39,841 bases of DNA from an uncultured Clostridium sp. (GTDB lineage: Bacteria > Bacillota > Clostridia > TANB77 > CAG-508): assembly GCA_900553225.1 (NCBI GenBank), contig USCV01000011.1:1-39841 (forward strand). The letters are read 5' to 3'. Made by a program: the position numbers and the translations under genes. The notes below the pieces were generated by a model. That model saw nothing but the letters and a program-made list of their open reading frames with translations. It did not search any database and was not told the DNA's origin. Numbering within the stretch: position 1 is the stretch's first letter; each line of letters starts with the position of its first letter. Below are positions 1-8,176 of this stretch, piece after piece.

Positions 1-1
1 T

Positions 2-106
2 AATATTGAAAATGAAAGTGACTATTATAAATCTATAATATATTATATATCTGGAATGACTGATAATTTCGCAATAGATATATATAATAAAATAATAGGT
101 TTTTAA
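2..106 (+). CDS. C-terminal end of a dGTPase-like HD-domain phosphohydrolase (partial)
   Basis: An open frame enters from the left edge and ends with TAA at 104-106; only about 34 residues are visible. They include YISGMTDNFA followed by IDIYNKIIGF. The YISGMTD(x)xA motif near the C-terminus is characteristic of deoxyguanosinetriphosphate triphosphohydrolase-like HD proteins, which hydrolyse dGTP to deoxyguanosine and triphosphate. The catalytic HD residues lie outside the window, so the call rests only on this tail motif. The gene converges on the minus-strand protease gene, and a hairpin lies between them. Confidence 0.7.
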   Translation, partial: NIENESDYYKSIIYYISGMTDNFAIDIYNKIIGF

Positions 107-140
107 CAAAAATAAAATATATAAATTGAATAAAGAAGAA

Positions 141-173
141 AAGATGGCTCTACAAATGATGTAGAGTCATCTT
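141..173 (-). terminator. Intrinsic terminator of the minus-strand protease gene
   Basis: The arms are AAGATG-g-CTCTAC (141-153) and GTAGAG-t-CATCTT (161-173): 12 pairs plus one G-T, with a 7-nt loop. Read on the minus strand the hairpin is followed by TTCTTCTTTATT, a T-rich tail. There is no T-run on the plus side, so it serves mainly the minus-strand gene. Confidence 0.7.
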
Positions 174-195
174 AAGGATTGACTATATAGTCTTT

Positions 196-1914
196 TTAGC
201 GTTTATTTAAGATTTTTTCTAATTCGGGGCCAGAAAGAATTCCGTGTTTTACAAGTTCAGAAACAATAAGATTCAAATCTTCCAAATGTTCTTTTAACAT
301 ATTTTCAGCATATTCATAGGACCTCTTAAGGAGTTCATCTGCTTGCTTATAAGCGTTTTCAATTAATTGTTGATTATAACCATCGATTACATAAATTCTA
401 TATGGGTATTTAGGGTCAAGAGCATATTGAGTTACAACTTCAAATGCAAGATCAGATGCATCTTTTAAGTCAGCAGATGCTTTAGCTGATAGTCCATTTG
501 TATAATGGCTCTCAGCAATTCTACCAGCTAGTATACAAGCGATTTGTTCTTTAAAAAAGTCCAGGTCACTGTTTGATCTGATATCAGAATCGTCAAAAAC
601 TGTTACTCCCGAACAGTCTCCTACAGGAACAATTGAGACTGCAAGGCAATTGAACGTAAGACTTTCGGAAAATTTCCCAACTATAAAGTGTCCTGCCTCA
701 TGATAAGCAACAGATATTTTTTCCTCCACAGACAATTCTTTAAAATGCTTAAAGTAAATAGAATAACTGTTTATAATATCCTTTTTTGTAACAAATTTGT
801 GATTATTACATTTAGCACAAACCATTGATTTATCAATAAGGTTAAGAGTTCTGATTGTTTTTGGTGTTTGGTAATCGAAGCAACTTGCTAAATACATTGC
901 ATAATCAATATTTTCTTTGCTTATATTAACACCATGGTATTGCTTAAAATTTTGTACTTGAGCAATGATTATTGAATAAACTTCAGAACTTTTTGGCTCT
1001 ACAACATAAACTTTTTCAAATTGAGAACTTTGAATAATTGGATTTTCTGCTGTTGCCGAACAAATAACTCTAATATTATCTTTCAGAATAATTTGGTCTA
1101 GAAAATTTGCGACGTCACTTGTTATAAGTGTAAGATTTATAAACAAAATGCAAAATTGTAGAGATTCAAGAAAATCAATCAATTTTATAAATATTTCCTC
1201 ATATTTGTATAGACTTTTAATTAGTGAATATATATCGAGAGATAGTACAACTGCATTTTTTAAATCTTCCGGGCAATTTCTGGTTGAAATTTGCCATGCT
1301 AATTTTTTAACAATAGATGTTTTACAAATATCTGAATCTCCAATCAATAAAACATTGTGTTTAGAGTGTTTTAAAAGTGTGTGCATAATATCCAAAAGCT
1401 CGTGGTCCATTCCACCAATAGAACAAAATTTATTGGTTTTTAGAATTGTTAAAAAACTTGCGAAATCATCTGGAATTTCTAGATAATCTGGCTCTGGCTT
1501 AAGTTTGCTTATGAATTGCAAAAAAAACTCAGGATGAAGTTTTACATAAGCATCAAATAAGTTTTCGACTTCAACTGTAAATTTGCCACAAGTTTTCTGA
1601 GCTATTTCACTAGCATTTTCAAAGACTTTTAAAATGTCACACTCAAGTGGCAAACAGTCATAATTCGAAATTGAAATTGCAGTACAGCATTCTTGTGGAA
1701 GAGATTCTTCAATAAGTTCCAGAATCTTAGAACTTATGTATTTTTCGGTCAAGTTATCTTTTTTCGACAGCTTTTTAAAAATAGCTGAAGAAGAAAGGAA
1801 CAGACTTAGAAACAGAATCTTGCTTGGAATAAACCGAAGTTCGAAATCTTCTGAAAGTCCGTTAGCTGTTTCTAAAGCTCTAATGACTGACTGACCAAGA
1901 TAAATGTTATCCAT
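196..1914 (-). CDS. Chimeric protease: Clp N-repeats, degenerate ClpA-type AAA module and FtsH-type M41 metalloprotease
   Basis: The protein has 572 residues. Residues 5-140 resemble two Clp_N repeats; for example, LPLECDILKVFENASEIAQK near 88-107 matches the start of a Clp_N unit. Residues 165-290 follow the ClpA/B first AAA domain: IGGMDHELLD, then a decayed Walker A (G192...C197-K198-T199, usually GxxGxGKT). The Walker B region CILFIN 255-260 has Asp changed to Asn and the next Glu to Leu; sensor-1-like IRVICSAT follows. Residues 395-570 are an M41 peptidase: HEAGH at 405-409 and third zinc ligand D482 in ADLKDASD are intact, with IVPVG and ILAGRIAE as in FtsH. No membrane anchor is apparent. 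ATP hydrolysis looks lost while the zinc site is kept. A strong SD, AAGGAGG, precedes the ATG. Base composition looks richer in G+C than most neighbours, and it holds the window's only sense-looking CGG codon (residue 27). A CPxxC-like zinc motif is absent, but CAKC lies at 366-369. Confidence 0.85.
   Translation of the reverse strand: MDNIYLGQSVIRALETANGLSEDFELRFIPSKILFLSLFLSSSAIFKKLSKKDNLTEKYISSKILELIEESLPQECCTAISISNYDCLPLECDILKVFENASEIAQKTCGKFTVEVENLFDAYVKLHPEFFLQFISKLKPEPDYLEIPDDFASFLTILKTNKFCSIGGMDHELLDIMHTLLKHSKHNVLLIGDSDICKTSIVKKLAWQISTRNCPEDLKNAVVLSLDIYSLIKSLYKYEEIFIKLIDFLESLQFCILFINLTLITSDVANFLDQIILKDNIRVICSATAENPIIQSSQFEKVYVVEPKSSEVYSIIIAQVQNFKQYHGVNISKENIDYAMYLASCFDYQTPKTIRTLNLIDKSMVCAKCNNHKFVTKKDIINSYSIYFKHFKELSVEEKISVAYHEAGHFIVGKFSESLTFNCLAVSIVPVGDCSGVTVFDDSDIRSNSDLDFFKEQIACILAGRIAESHYTNGLSAKASADLKDASDLAFEVVTQYALDPKYPYRIYVIDGYNQQLIENAYKQADELLKRSYEYAENMLKEHLEDLNLIVSELVKHGILSGPELEKILNKR
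1834..1836 (-). other. Only apparent sense CGG codon in the window (Arg27 of the protease gene)
   Basis: On the minus strand this codon reads CGG, followed by TTT. The frame must be kept here to reach the M41 domain. The context is CGGT, unlike the CGGA of the three frameshift sites at 5234, 19390 and 19762. Confidence 0.85.
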
Positions 1915-1960
1915 ATAAACGCCTCCTTAAATTTAATATTATTGCATAGATAACATAACC

Positions 1961-1989
1961 ATTTTACATTATTATACAAAAATTGTCAA
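1961..1989 (-). promoter_or_regulatory. SigmaA-type promoter of the chimeric protease gene
   Basis: On the minus strand: TTGACA (1989-1984), 17-bp spacer, TAAAAT (1966-1961). A second TATAAT lies inside the spacer. The predicted start is about 40 bases upstream of the ATG. I saw no CtsR- or HrcA-like operator. Confidence 0.65.
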
Positions 1990-2262
1990 TAAAAATACAT
2001 AGGATGTAAAAAAATTAGAAACTACTTGCGTAATATTAATAATTGGTATTGAATATGTGAAATGTTTTTATTATTGATATTTATGAAAAAGATTTCTGTG
2101 ATATAAGCTAGTAGTTATATACTATATAAAAATAATATTATGTATAATAAATAGTATAATTGTAAAATATTAAAAGATATAGTATCATAGTATTAATTAA
2201 TATTAGTAAAATACAAATGAAAAATAGACCAACATATAGAAGCAAGCACTATTGAGGAGGAT
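1990..2262. other. Remainder of the divergent intergenic region upstream of the YihY-like gene
   Basis: With the protease promoter this is a gene-free stretch of about 350 bases. It is extremely AT-rich. TATAAT hexamers occur at 2143-2148 and 2155-2160, but neither has a convincing -35 at 17 bp. The only clear signal for the downstream gene is the SD GAGGAGG at 2254-2260. No RNA gene or repeat was recognised. Confidence 0.5.
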
Positions 2263-3111
2263 ATGTTATATATTATGAAAAAAATTAATTTTAAAAAAAT
2301 ATATAAAATAATAGAAAAATTATTTAAAAATATGGGGGAAGATTTGGTAAGTGAGTATTCAGCACAGTGTTCTTATTATACTATACTATCATTTATTCCT
2401 TTTATTATCTTAGTATTAACAATGATTCAATATACAGGAGTAGGACCTCAAGCTTTATTTAACGCAATATCTAAAATTATTCCATCGAGTATGAATGAAA
2501 TAATTTTAGATATTGTTCAAGAGGTTTATTCGAAATCTATTGGAACAATATCAATCTCAATTATATTTACGATATGGTCTGCAGGAAAAGGGCTATTTGC
2601 TTTAACCAAGGGATTACAATCGGTTTATAACACTAATAATAAAGAAAGTGCTTCTTATATTTATTTAAGAATAAAAGCAATTATCGAAACAATAATGTTC
2701 ATAATTTTAATAGTATTAGGTTTAACATTACTAGTGTTTGGAAATAGTTTAATAGAAATTATTCAAAAGTATTTTGGAGGTCTGAAAAATTATAATACAA
2801 TATCTGCAATAGTAACTCAAATAGGGCTTATTTTGATCACATTTTTAATATTCCTACTATTATATAAATTTATGCCGAAACATAAAGTACCTTTTAAAAG
2901 TCAAATATATGGAGCAATATTTGGAGCAATAGCTCTTAACATTATATCATTTGTTTTTTCTAAATATTTATATATTTTTAAGGGATTTTCAATAACATAT
3001 GGAAGTTTAACAACATTGATGCTAATAATGATGTGGATATATTCTTGCTTTTATACTGTATTTTTAGGAGCGGAGTTAAATAAATTAATAAATAATAAAA
3101 AGAGAGGTTGA
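2263..3111 (+). CDS. YihY/BrkB family inner-membrane protein
   Basis: The 282-residue protein has about six hydrophobic segments and the family's N-terminal signature AQCSYYTILSFIPF (near 33-46), typical of YihY/BrkB (once misnamed RNase BN). The late segments, ending WIYSCFYTVFLGAEL, are also typical. The molecular function of the family is not established. Start choice is uncertain: the SD GAGGAGG ends only 2 nt before ATG 2263 and 14 nt before the in-frame ATG at 2275 (MKKINFKK). The next gene, 60 bp downstream, has its own SD. Confidence 0.85.
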   Translation: MLYIMKKINFKKIYKIIEKLFKNMGEDLVSEYSAQCSYYTILSFIPFIILVLTMIQYTGVGPQALFNAISKIIPSSMNEIILDIVQEVYSKSIGTISISIIFTIWSAGKGLFALTKGLQSVYNTNNKESASYIYLRIKAIIETIMFIILIVLGLTLLVFGNSLIEIIQKYFGGLKNYNTISAIVTQIGLILITFLIFLLLYKFMPKHKVPFKSQIYGAIFGAIALNIISFVFSKYLYIFKGFSITYGSLTTLMLIMMWIYSCFYTVFLGAELNKLINNKKRG

Positions 3112-3170
3112 AAATAAATTATAATTGATATAGTATTATGTAAAAAATATTATCAAATGGAGGAGTAAAA

Positions 3171-3881
3171 ATGATTGAAACGATTAAATTATATATATTA
3201 ATTTTTTTTGTATATGCTTTTGCTGGATGGGTAATGGAATCTACACTTATTTCTATACAAAATAAAAAGTTCGTAAATAGAGGATTCTTGGTAGGACCTG
3301 TATGTCCTATATATGGTTATGGAGTAGTATTAGTAAGCCTTTTACTACAAAAATATCAAAATGACATAGTAATATTGTTCTTTATGTCTGTAATTATATG
3401 TGGAATACTAGAATATTTTACAAGCTTTTTTATGGAAAAAATATTTAAAGCGAGATGGTGGGATTATAGCAAAAAGAAGTTTAATATAAATGGGAGAATA
3501 TGTTTAGAAAATTTAATTTGGTTTGGAATTGCATGTTGTATTGTAATATATATTTTTAATCCAATTTTAATAGAAAAGATAAATATGATACCAAATATGC
3601 TTCAAAATATATTAATAATATCTCTTTTAGCAATACATTTGATAGATAATGTTGTATCATTTAAAATTATTTTAAACTTAAAGCAAGTTTCTAATGAAAT
3701 AAAAGATAATACAATAGAAATTTCAGAAAAAGTAAAAAATATTATACATAATAAATCTATCTTTCATAGAAGATTAGTAAATGCTTTTCCAAATATAAAA
3801 GAAAAAGTAGAGTTTAAAAAATGGAATATAAAAGAAAAAATAGAAAAGATTAGAGAAGAAAGAAGAAATATAAAAAAATAA
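3171..3881 (+). CDS. CmpB-like (PF06541 type) multi-spanning membrane protein
   Basis: A 236-residue protein with about five membrane segments and a lysine-rich cytoplasmic tail. The family signature is visible: FAGWVMES near the N-terminus, GPVCPIYGYG (near 43-52) and WWDYSKKKFNINGRICLEN (near 95-113). The family is annotated as 'putative ABC-transporter type IV', but its biochemical role is unproven. SD is GGAGG, 7 nt before ATG. A longer paralogue with the same WWDYS..FNINGRICL motif lies at 26963-27805. It may be cotranscribed with the YihY-like gene upstream. Confidence 0.75.
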   Translation: MIETIKLYILIFFVYAFAGWVMESTLISIQNKKFVNRGFLVGPVCPIYGYGVVLVSLLLQKYQNDIVILFFMSVIICGILEYFTSFFMEKIFKARWWDYSKKKFNINGRICLENLIWFGIACCIVIYIFNPILIEKINMIPNMLQNILIISLLAIHLIDNVVSFKIILNLKQVSNEIKDNTIEISEKVKNIIHNKSIFHRRLVNAFPNIKEKVEFKKWNIKEKIEKIREERRNIKK

Positions 3882-3922
3882 TATTTAGCATAATTTAGTT
3901 ATATAAATTTAAATCTTATACC

Positions 3923-3934
3923 AAACAACTGTTT
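3923..3934. promoter_or_regulatory. Candidate LexA-like operator upstream of the Y-family polymerase
   Basis: AAAC-AACT-GTTT is a dyad overlapping the -35 region of the polymerase promoter. The classical Gram-positive SOS box is GAAC-N4-GTTC, so the outer base of each half-site differs. Position and target gene are what SOS control would predict, and lexA lies in the same window, but the match is imperfect. Confidence 0.35.
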
Positions 3935-3960
3935 ACAAACCAGAAATTTCATGATATACT
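3932..3960 (+). promoter_or_regulatory. Promoter of the polymerase-YolD operon
   Basis: TTTACA (3932-3937), 17-bp spacer, TATACT (3955-3960), 25 bases before the start codon. The -35 overlaps the dyad at 3923-3934. Confidence 0.55.
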
Positions 3961-3985
3961 ATGAAAAGTTAGAGGTGAAAATATC

Positions 3986-5251
3986 ATGAATAAAATATAT
4001 GCTTCTATAGATTTAAAATCATTTTATGCTTCTGTAGAATGTAAAGAAAGAGGATTAGATCCAATAAATACAAACCTTGTTGTAGCAGATAAAGCAAGAA
4101 CAGAAAAAACTATATGTTTAGCAATATCGCCCTCTTTAAAATCTTATGGATTACCTGGAAGAGCTAGGTTATTTGAGGTAGTACAAAAAGTTAAAGATAT
4201 AAATTTTCAAAGAAGAATGAGGGCACCAAATCATAAATTTAGTGGTAAATCTTACAATAATACAGAACTAAAGAAAAATTCATCATTAGAATTAGATTAT
4301 GTTATAGCAGCACCACGAATGAGTTACTATATGAAATATAGTACCACAATATACAATATATACTTGAAATATATTGCACCAGAAGATATATACTCATATT
4401 CAATAGATGAGGTGTTTTGTGACCTTACAAAATATTTAAAAACATACAAATTAACAGCTAAAGAGTTAGTAACAAAAATGATACAAGATGTTTATAAAAC
4501 AACAGGTATTACAGCAACTGCAGGAATAGGAACCAATTTGTTTTTGTGCAAAGTAGCAATGGATATTGAGGCAAAACATATACAACCAAATGAATATGGA
4601 GTAAGAATTGCCCAATTAGATGAAGCAAGCTTTAGAAAAAAACTATGGAATCATAAACCTATTACAGACTTTTGGCGTGTTGGGAAAGGCTATGCTAGAA
4701 GATTGGAAAAACACAATATATATACTATGGGAGATATTGCAAGATGTTCAATAAATAATGAGGAACTACTATATAAATTATTTGGAATAAATGCTGAGTT
4801 ACTAATTGACCATAGTTGGGGATGGGAAAATGTAACAATAGAAAGCATAAAAGCTTATAAACCCGAAATTAGGAGTTTAAGTTCTGGACAAGTTTTACAT
4901 TGTCCATATAATTGTGAAAAAGCAAAATTAATTGTAAAAGAAATGGTTGAATTACTTGTTCTAGAAATGGTAGAAAAGCAATTTATAACAGATCAACTAG
5001 TTTTAGATGTCATATATGATGTAGAAAATTTAACAAATCCAAATTATAGTAAAATTTACAATGGTGAAATTACAACAGATGGTTATGGAAGAAAAGTCCC
5101 CAAACCAGCGCATGGAACATTTAGATTAGAAAATAAAACATCATCAACAAGACTAATTTGTGATGGTTTTATTAAATTGTATGATAGTATTGTAAATAAA
5201 AAGTTACTAATTAGAAAAATAAACATATGTGTTCGGAAACCTTTTAAATGA
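3986..5251 (+). CDS. Y-family translesion DNA polymerase (UvrX/DinB-like), zero-frame part; frame changes at CGG 5234
   Basis: The 421-residue frame carries the polymerase core. Catalytic carboxylates are D9 in ASIDLKSFYASVE and D141-E142 in YSYSIDEVF, and TAGIGTNLFLCKVAMD is the family motif. Proteins of this firmicute clade normally continue for about 80 more residues, ending with GKNAILKG...ATT.ERN.QIGGH. Here the zero frame runs into CGG at 5234-5236 and stops at TGA 5249-5251 after five unrelated codons. Skipping C5234 and reading GGA joins INICV to GNLLNETE, which is the expected continuation in the overlapping frame at 5229-5489. The predicted full product is about 500 residues. SD is GAGGTG before ATG. 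It forms an operon with the YolD-like gene, as in Bacillus uvrX-yolD and yqjW-yqjX. Whether the shift is programmed, a mutation or an assembly error is discussed in the findings. Confidence 0.9.
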   Translation: MNKIYASIDLKSFYASVECKERGLDPINTNLVVADKARTEKTICLAISPSLKSYGLPGRARLFEVVQKVKDINFQRRMRAPNHKFSGKSYNNTELKKNSSLELDYVIAAPRMSYYMKYSTTIYNIYLKYIAPEDIYSYSIDEVFCDLTKYLKTYKLTAKELVTKMIQDVYKTTGITATAGIGTNLFLCKVAMDIEAKHIQPNEYGVRIAQLDEASFRKKLWNHKPITDFWRVGKGYARRLEKHNIYTMGDIARCSINNEELLYKLFGINAELLIDHSWGWENVTIESIKAYKPEIRSLSSGQVLHCPYNCEKAKLIVKEMVELLVLEMVEKQFITDQLVLDVIYDVENLTNPNYSKIYNGEITTDGYGRKVPKPAHGTFRLENKTSSTRLICDGFIKLYDSIVNKKLLIRKINICVRKPFK

Positions 5252-5489
5252 AACAGAAACAAAAGAGAAAAGCAAATTCGAACAAATTAATTTATTCACT
5301 AATTATGAAAAAGTGGATATGGAAAGAAAAAAAGAGAACGAAAAGCTACAAAATGAGAAAAAGATACAAAAAACAATAATTGAAATAAAGAATAAATATG
5401 GAAAAAATGCAATTTTAAAGGGAATAAATTTAGAAGAAGGGGCAACTACTATAGAAAGAAATAATCAAATAGGAGGACACAAAGAGTAG
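5229..5489 (+). CDS. C-terminal, clamp-binding part of the Y-family polymerase, in the +1 frame
   Basis: This frame (about 85 codons) is not an independent gene by my reading. It holds the missing C-terminus of the polymerase: EQINLFTNY, whose QINLF (residues 19-23 of this frame) fits the beta-clamp-binding consensus QLxLF, then KYGKNAILKG and the terminal ATTIERNNQIGGH. The nominal GTG at 5229 has no SD, and the frame overlaps the polymerase frame by 23 bases. Expression would need a +1 shift at CGGA (5234-5237). Without the shift the polymerase would lack its sliding-clamp contact. Confidence 0.85.
   Translation: MFGNLLNETETKEKSKFEQINLFTNYEKVDMERKKENEKLQNEKKIQKTIIEIKNKYGKNAILKGINLEEGATTIERNNQIGGHKE
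5234..5236 (+). other. Putative +1 frameshift site: in-frame CGG in CGGA context (Y-family polymerase)
   Basis: Zero frame reads TGT GTT CGG AAA; the restored frame reads TGT GTT (C) GGA AAC. The same arrangement occurs at 19390 and 19762. No internal SD like that of prfB was seen just upstream. Confidence 0.65.
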
Positions 5490-5499
5490 GAGGGTAATT

Positions 5500-5925
5500 A
5501 TGGATAGTGAACATAAATATGATGATATTATAAATTTAGAGCATCATATATCAAAAACACATAAACAAATGTCCATGCAAAATAGAGCAGCTCAATTTGC
5601 ACCTTTTGCAGCATTGACAGGGTATGAAGAAGCAGTAAAAGAAACAGCAAGATTTACAGAGCAAAAAATAGAACTGGATGAAGAACTTAATAATATTTTA
5701 GATGAAAAATTGCGTTTAATACAAAGCCAAATAAAAAATATGCCTGAAATTACCGTTACTTATTTTGTACCTGATGATAAAAAAAGAGGGGGAAAATATC
5801 AAAAAATAACAGGAAAAATAAAGAAAATAGATGATTACAATAAATTTATAATTTTTACTGATGGAAAATTTATATCAATCAAAGATATTATTAACATTTC
5901 AGGAGAAACATTAACAATAACTTAA
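5500..5925 (+). CDS. YolD-like protein
   Basis: A 141-residue soluble protein. MQNRAAQFAPFAALTGYEEA (near 26-45), a helical middle and a C-terminal beta-rich part containing VTYFVPDDKKRGGKY and ITGKIKKIDDYN are the pattern of the longer clostridial YolD-like family. It starts 10 bases after the polymerase C-terminal frame with SD AGGAGGG, so the genes are cotranscribed. YolD-like genes commonly accompany UvrX-type polymerases in Bacillota, and a UmuD-like accessory role has been proposed; that role is inference. Confidence 0.8.
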   Translation: MDSEHKYDDIINLEHHISKTHKQMSMQNRAAQFAPFAALTGYEEAVKETARFTEQKIELDEELNNILDEKLRLIQSQIKNMPEITVTYFVPDDKKRGGKYQKITGKIKKIDDYNKFIIFTDGKFISIKDIINISGETLTIT

Positions 5926-6056
5926 AATATAAACTATTACAATGATCCATATTAAACTTGTAGAATCATTTACAAGGACTTGTTTTAATGGTATAGTATT
6001 AACTGATATATAACAGAAAATATTTATTAAAATTCTAATAAAAGAAAGGAGAGATT

Positions 6057-6995
6057 ATGGAAAACATAATAGAGGTAAAAAATCTAACAAAGAAGTATAA
6101 AAATTTAAAAGCGATTGATAATTTATCGTTCGAGCTAAAAGAAGGAGAAATACTTGGGCTACTTGGACCAAATGGAAGCGGAAAATCAACAACAATAAAT
6201 TGTATTTTATCACTTCTAAATTTTCAAAATGGAAGTATCAAAATATTTGGAAAAGAGATGAAGCCAGATTCTTATGAAACAAAAGCAAAGATAGGAGTTA
6301 TATTTCAAGAAGTAGCAGTATTTCAAGAACTTACAGTTTATGATAATATTGACTATTTTTGTGGACTGTACATTAAAGATAAAAATACAAGAAAGCAATA
6401 TATAGAAGATGCTATAAATCTTGTAGGGATAAATGAATTTAAAAAATTTTATCCAAAGCAATTATCTGGGGGGCTTTTAAGAAGACTTAACATTGCTTGT
6501 GGTATAGCACATAAACCTGAATTAATCTTTTTAGATGAGCCAACAGTTGCTGTAGATCCACAAAGCAGAAATAATATATTAGAAGGTATAAAAAAATTAA
6601 GAGACAATGGAGCTACTATTTGTTATACAACACACTATATGGAAGAAGTAGAGATGTTATGCGATAGAATTATTATACTAGATAAAGGTAAAATTTTAGC
6701 GCAGGGAACTTCTGATGAATTGAAGAAAAAAGCTAAAATTGAGGAAAAAATAACAGTAGAAATAAACAATATAAATAGCAAACAATTAGAGGAAATAAAG
6801 CAATTTGAAAATGTAGAAAATGCATTATTAAATATGAATACATTAATAGTTACTTATAAAAAAGGCAAAAACAATCTAGGGGAATTAATAGATTATTTAA
6901 AAGATAATAAAGTAACTTATAATAAGATCTTTTCAGAAAGACCAACACTAAATGATGTATTCTTAGAATTAACAGGAAAGGAATTAAGAGATTAA
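6057..6995 (+). CDS. ABC transporter ATP-binding protein (exporter type)
   Basis: A complete 312-residue ABC ATPase: Walker A GPNGSGKST (37-45), Q-loop Q84 in VIFQE, signature LSGGL (136-140), Walker B LIFLDE (156-161) and H-loop H193 in TTHYMEE. The C-terminal 100 residues match the extension of DrrA/CcmA-like exporter ATPases, including the final RPTLNDVFLELTGKELRD motif. It has SD AAGGAGAG. The following permease ATG overlaps the stop codon (TAATG), indicating translational coupling. It pairs with the two ABC-2 permeases downstream. The substrate (drug, peptide or lipid) cannot be read from the sequence. Confidence 0.95.
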   Translation: MENIIEVKNLTKKYKNLKAIDNLSFELKEGEILGLLGPNGSGKSTTINCILSLLNFQNGSIKIFGKEMKPDSYETKAKIGVIFQEVAVFQELTVYDNIDYFCGLYIKDKNTRKQYIEDAINLVGINEFKKFYPKQLSGGLLRRLNIACGIAHKPELIFLDEPTVAVDPQSRNNILEGIKKLRDNGATICYTTHYMEEVEMLCDRIIILDKGKILAQGTSDELKKKAKIEEKITVEINNINSKQLEEIKQFENVENALLNMNTLIVTYKKGKNNLGELIDYLKDNKVTYNKIFSERPTLNDVFLELTGKELRD

Positions 6996-8176
6996 TGTTT
7001 TGGCATAATTTTAAGTATTCTTTGAAAACATTATTAAAAAGTAAAATGTTATTATTTTGGACTTTTGCCTTTCCAATAATACTAGGTACTTTATTTAATA
7101 TGGCTTTTTCAAATATAGAAAATAATGAAAAATTAGAAATTATTAATATTGCAATTGTTGATAATGAAGACTTTAAAAACAATGAAATGTTTAAAGAGGC
7201 ATTCGAAATGTTAAGTAGTGAAAATAGTACAAGCCAAATGTTTAACACCACATATACTAGTTTAGAAAAATCAAAAGAAATGTTAGAAAATGAGGAAATT
7301 ACAGGATATTTATTATTTAATGGAGAAGATGTAACAATTAAAGTAAATTCGAGCGGAATTAATGAAACTATTTTAAGAAATGTAGTTGATCAAATACAAA
7401 GTAAAAAAGAGATGATAGGCACTTTAGCCAAAAAAGAAATAGAAGATAAATATAAGCAAGGAAACTTTAACATTGATTATAATGGAATATATGCTAATGT
7501 CATGGCTAAAATAGACAAAAATGATGTTAAATTAAATAATATCTCTAATAAAAATTTAAGTTATACTATGATTGAATATTATACACTTATTGCAATGGCG
7601 GCACTATATGGCGGAATAATTTCAATGTTTACTACCAATTTTAAACTTGCCAATATGAATGCAGTTGGAAAAAGAACTTCTGTATCACCTGTTCGTAAAG
7701 GTACGATGCTTTTAGGAAGTCTATGTGCAAGTTATGTTGTTCAACTAATTGGAATGGCACTGTTATTTGTATTTACAATTTTTGTTTTAAAAGTGGACTA
7801 TGGAACAAATTTACCGCTTATAATACTACTTGCATGTACTGGGTCTCTTGCTGGTTTATCTTTAGGTGTTGCAGTTTCAACTTTGGTTAAATCAAATGAA
7901 AATGCTAAAATCGGAATTTTAATTGCAGTAACTATGGTTGCATGTTTTTTATCAGGAATGATGGGAATTACTATGAAGTATGTAATTGATAAAAATGTTC
8001 CTATTTTAAATAAGATTAATCCAGCAAGTATGATAACAGATGGATTTTACTCACTTTATTATTATGATACATTAGATAGATTTTATTTTAATGTTATAAG
8101 TTTACTAATATTTTCTGCCTTAATGATATTTATATCATATAAAGGATTAAGGAGGCAGAAATATGACAGTATTTAA
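6995..8176 (+). CDS. ABC-2 type transporter permease, first subunit
   Basis: A 393-residue ABC-2 membrane protein with one N-terminal membrane helix (MLLFWTFAFPIILGTLF), a polar extracytoplasmic region of about 150 residues, and five C-terminal hydrophobic segments, ending in a basic tail. This is the usual layout of ABC-2 permeases that work with a DrrA-like ATPase. Its ATG overlaps the stop of the ATPase gene, and its end overlaps the second permease by 14 bases, so the three genes are one translationally coupled operon. Confidence 0.88.
   Translation: MFWHNFKYSLKTLLKSKMLLFWTFAFPIILGTLFNMAFSNIENNEKLEIINIAIVDNEDFKNNEMFKEAFEMLSSENSTSQMFNTTYTSLEKSKEMLENEEITGYLLFNGEDVTIKVNSSGINETILRNVVDQIQSKKEMIGTLAKKEIEDKYKQGNFNIDYNGIYANVMAKIDKNDVKLNNISNKNLSYTMIEYYTLIAMAALYGGIISMFTTNFKLANMNAVGKRTSVSPVRKGTMLLGSLCASYVVQLIGMALLFVFTIFVLKVDYGTNLPLIILLACTGSLAGLSLGVAVSTLVKSNENAKIGILIAVTMVACFLSGMMGITMKYVIDKNVPILNKINPASMITDGFYSLYYYDTLDRFYFNVISLLIFSALMIFISYKGLRRQKYDSI

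Noticed and set aside
1148..1486. Plus-strand frame antisense to the chimeric protease gene
   Set aside because: Shadow of the AAA region of the real minus-strand gene; no SD and no family resemblance.
5957..5986. Terminator after the YolD-like gene (CTTGTA...TACAAG)
   Set aside because: The stem is only 6 bp, the loop is AT-rich, and the T's do not directly follow the stem.
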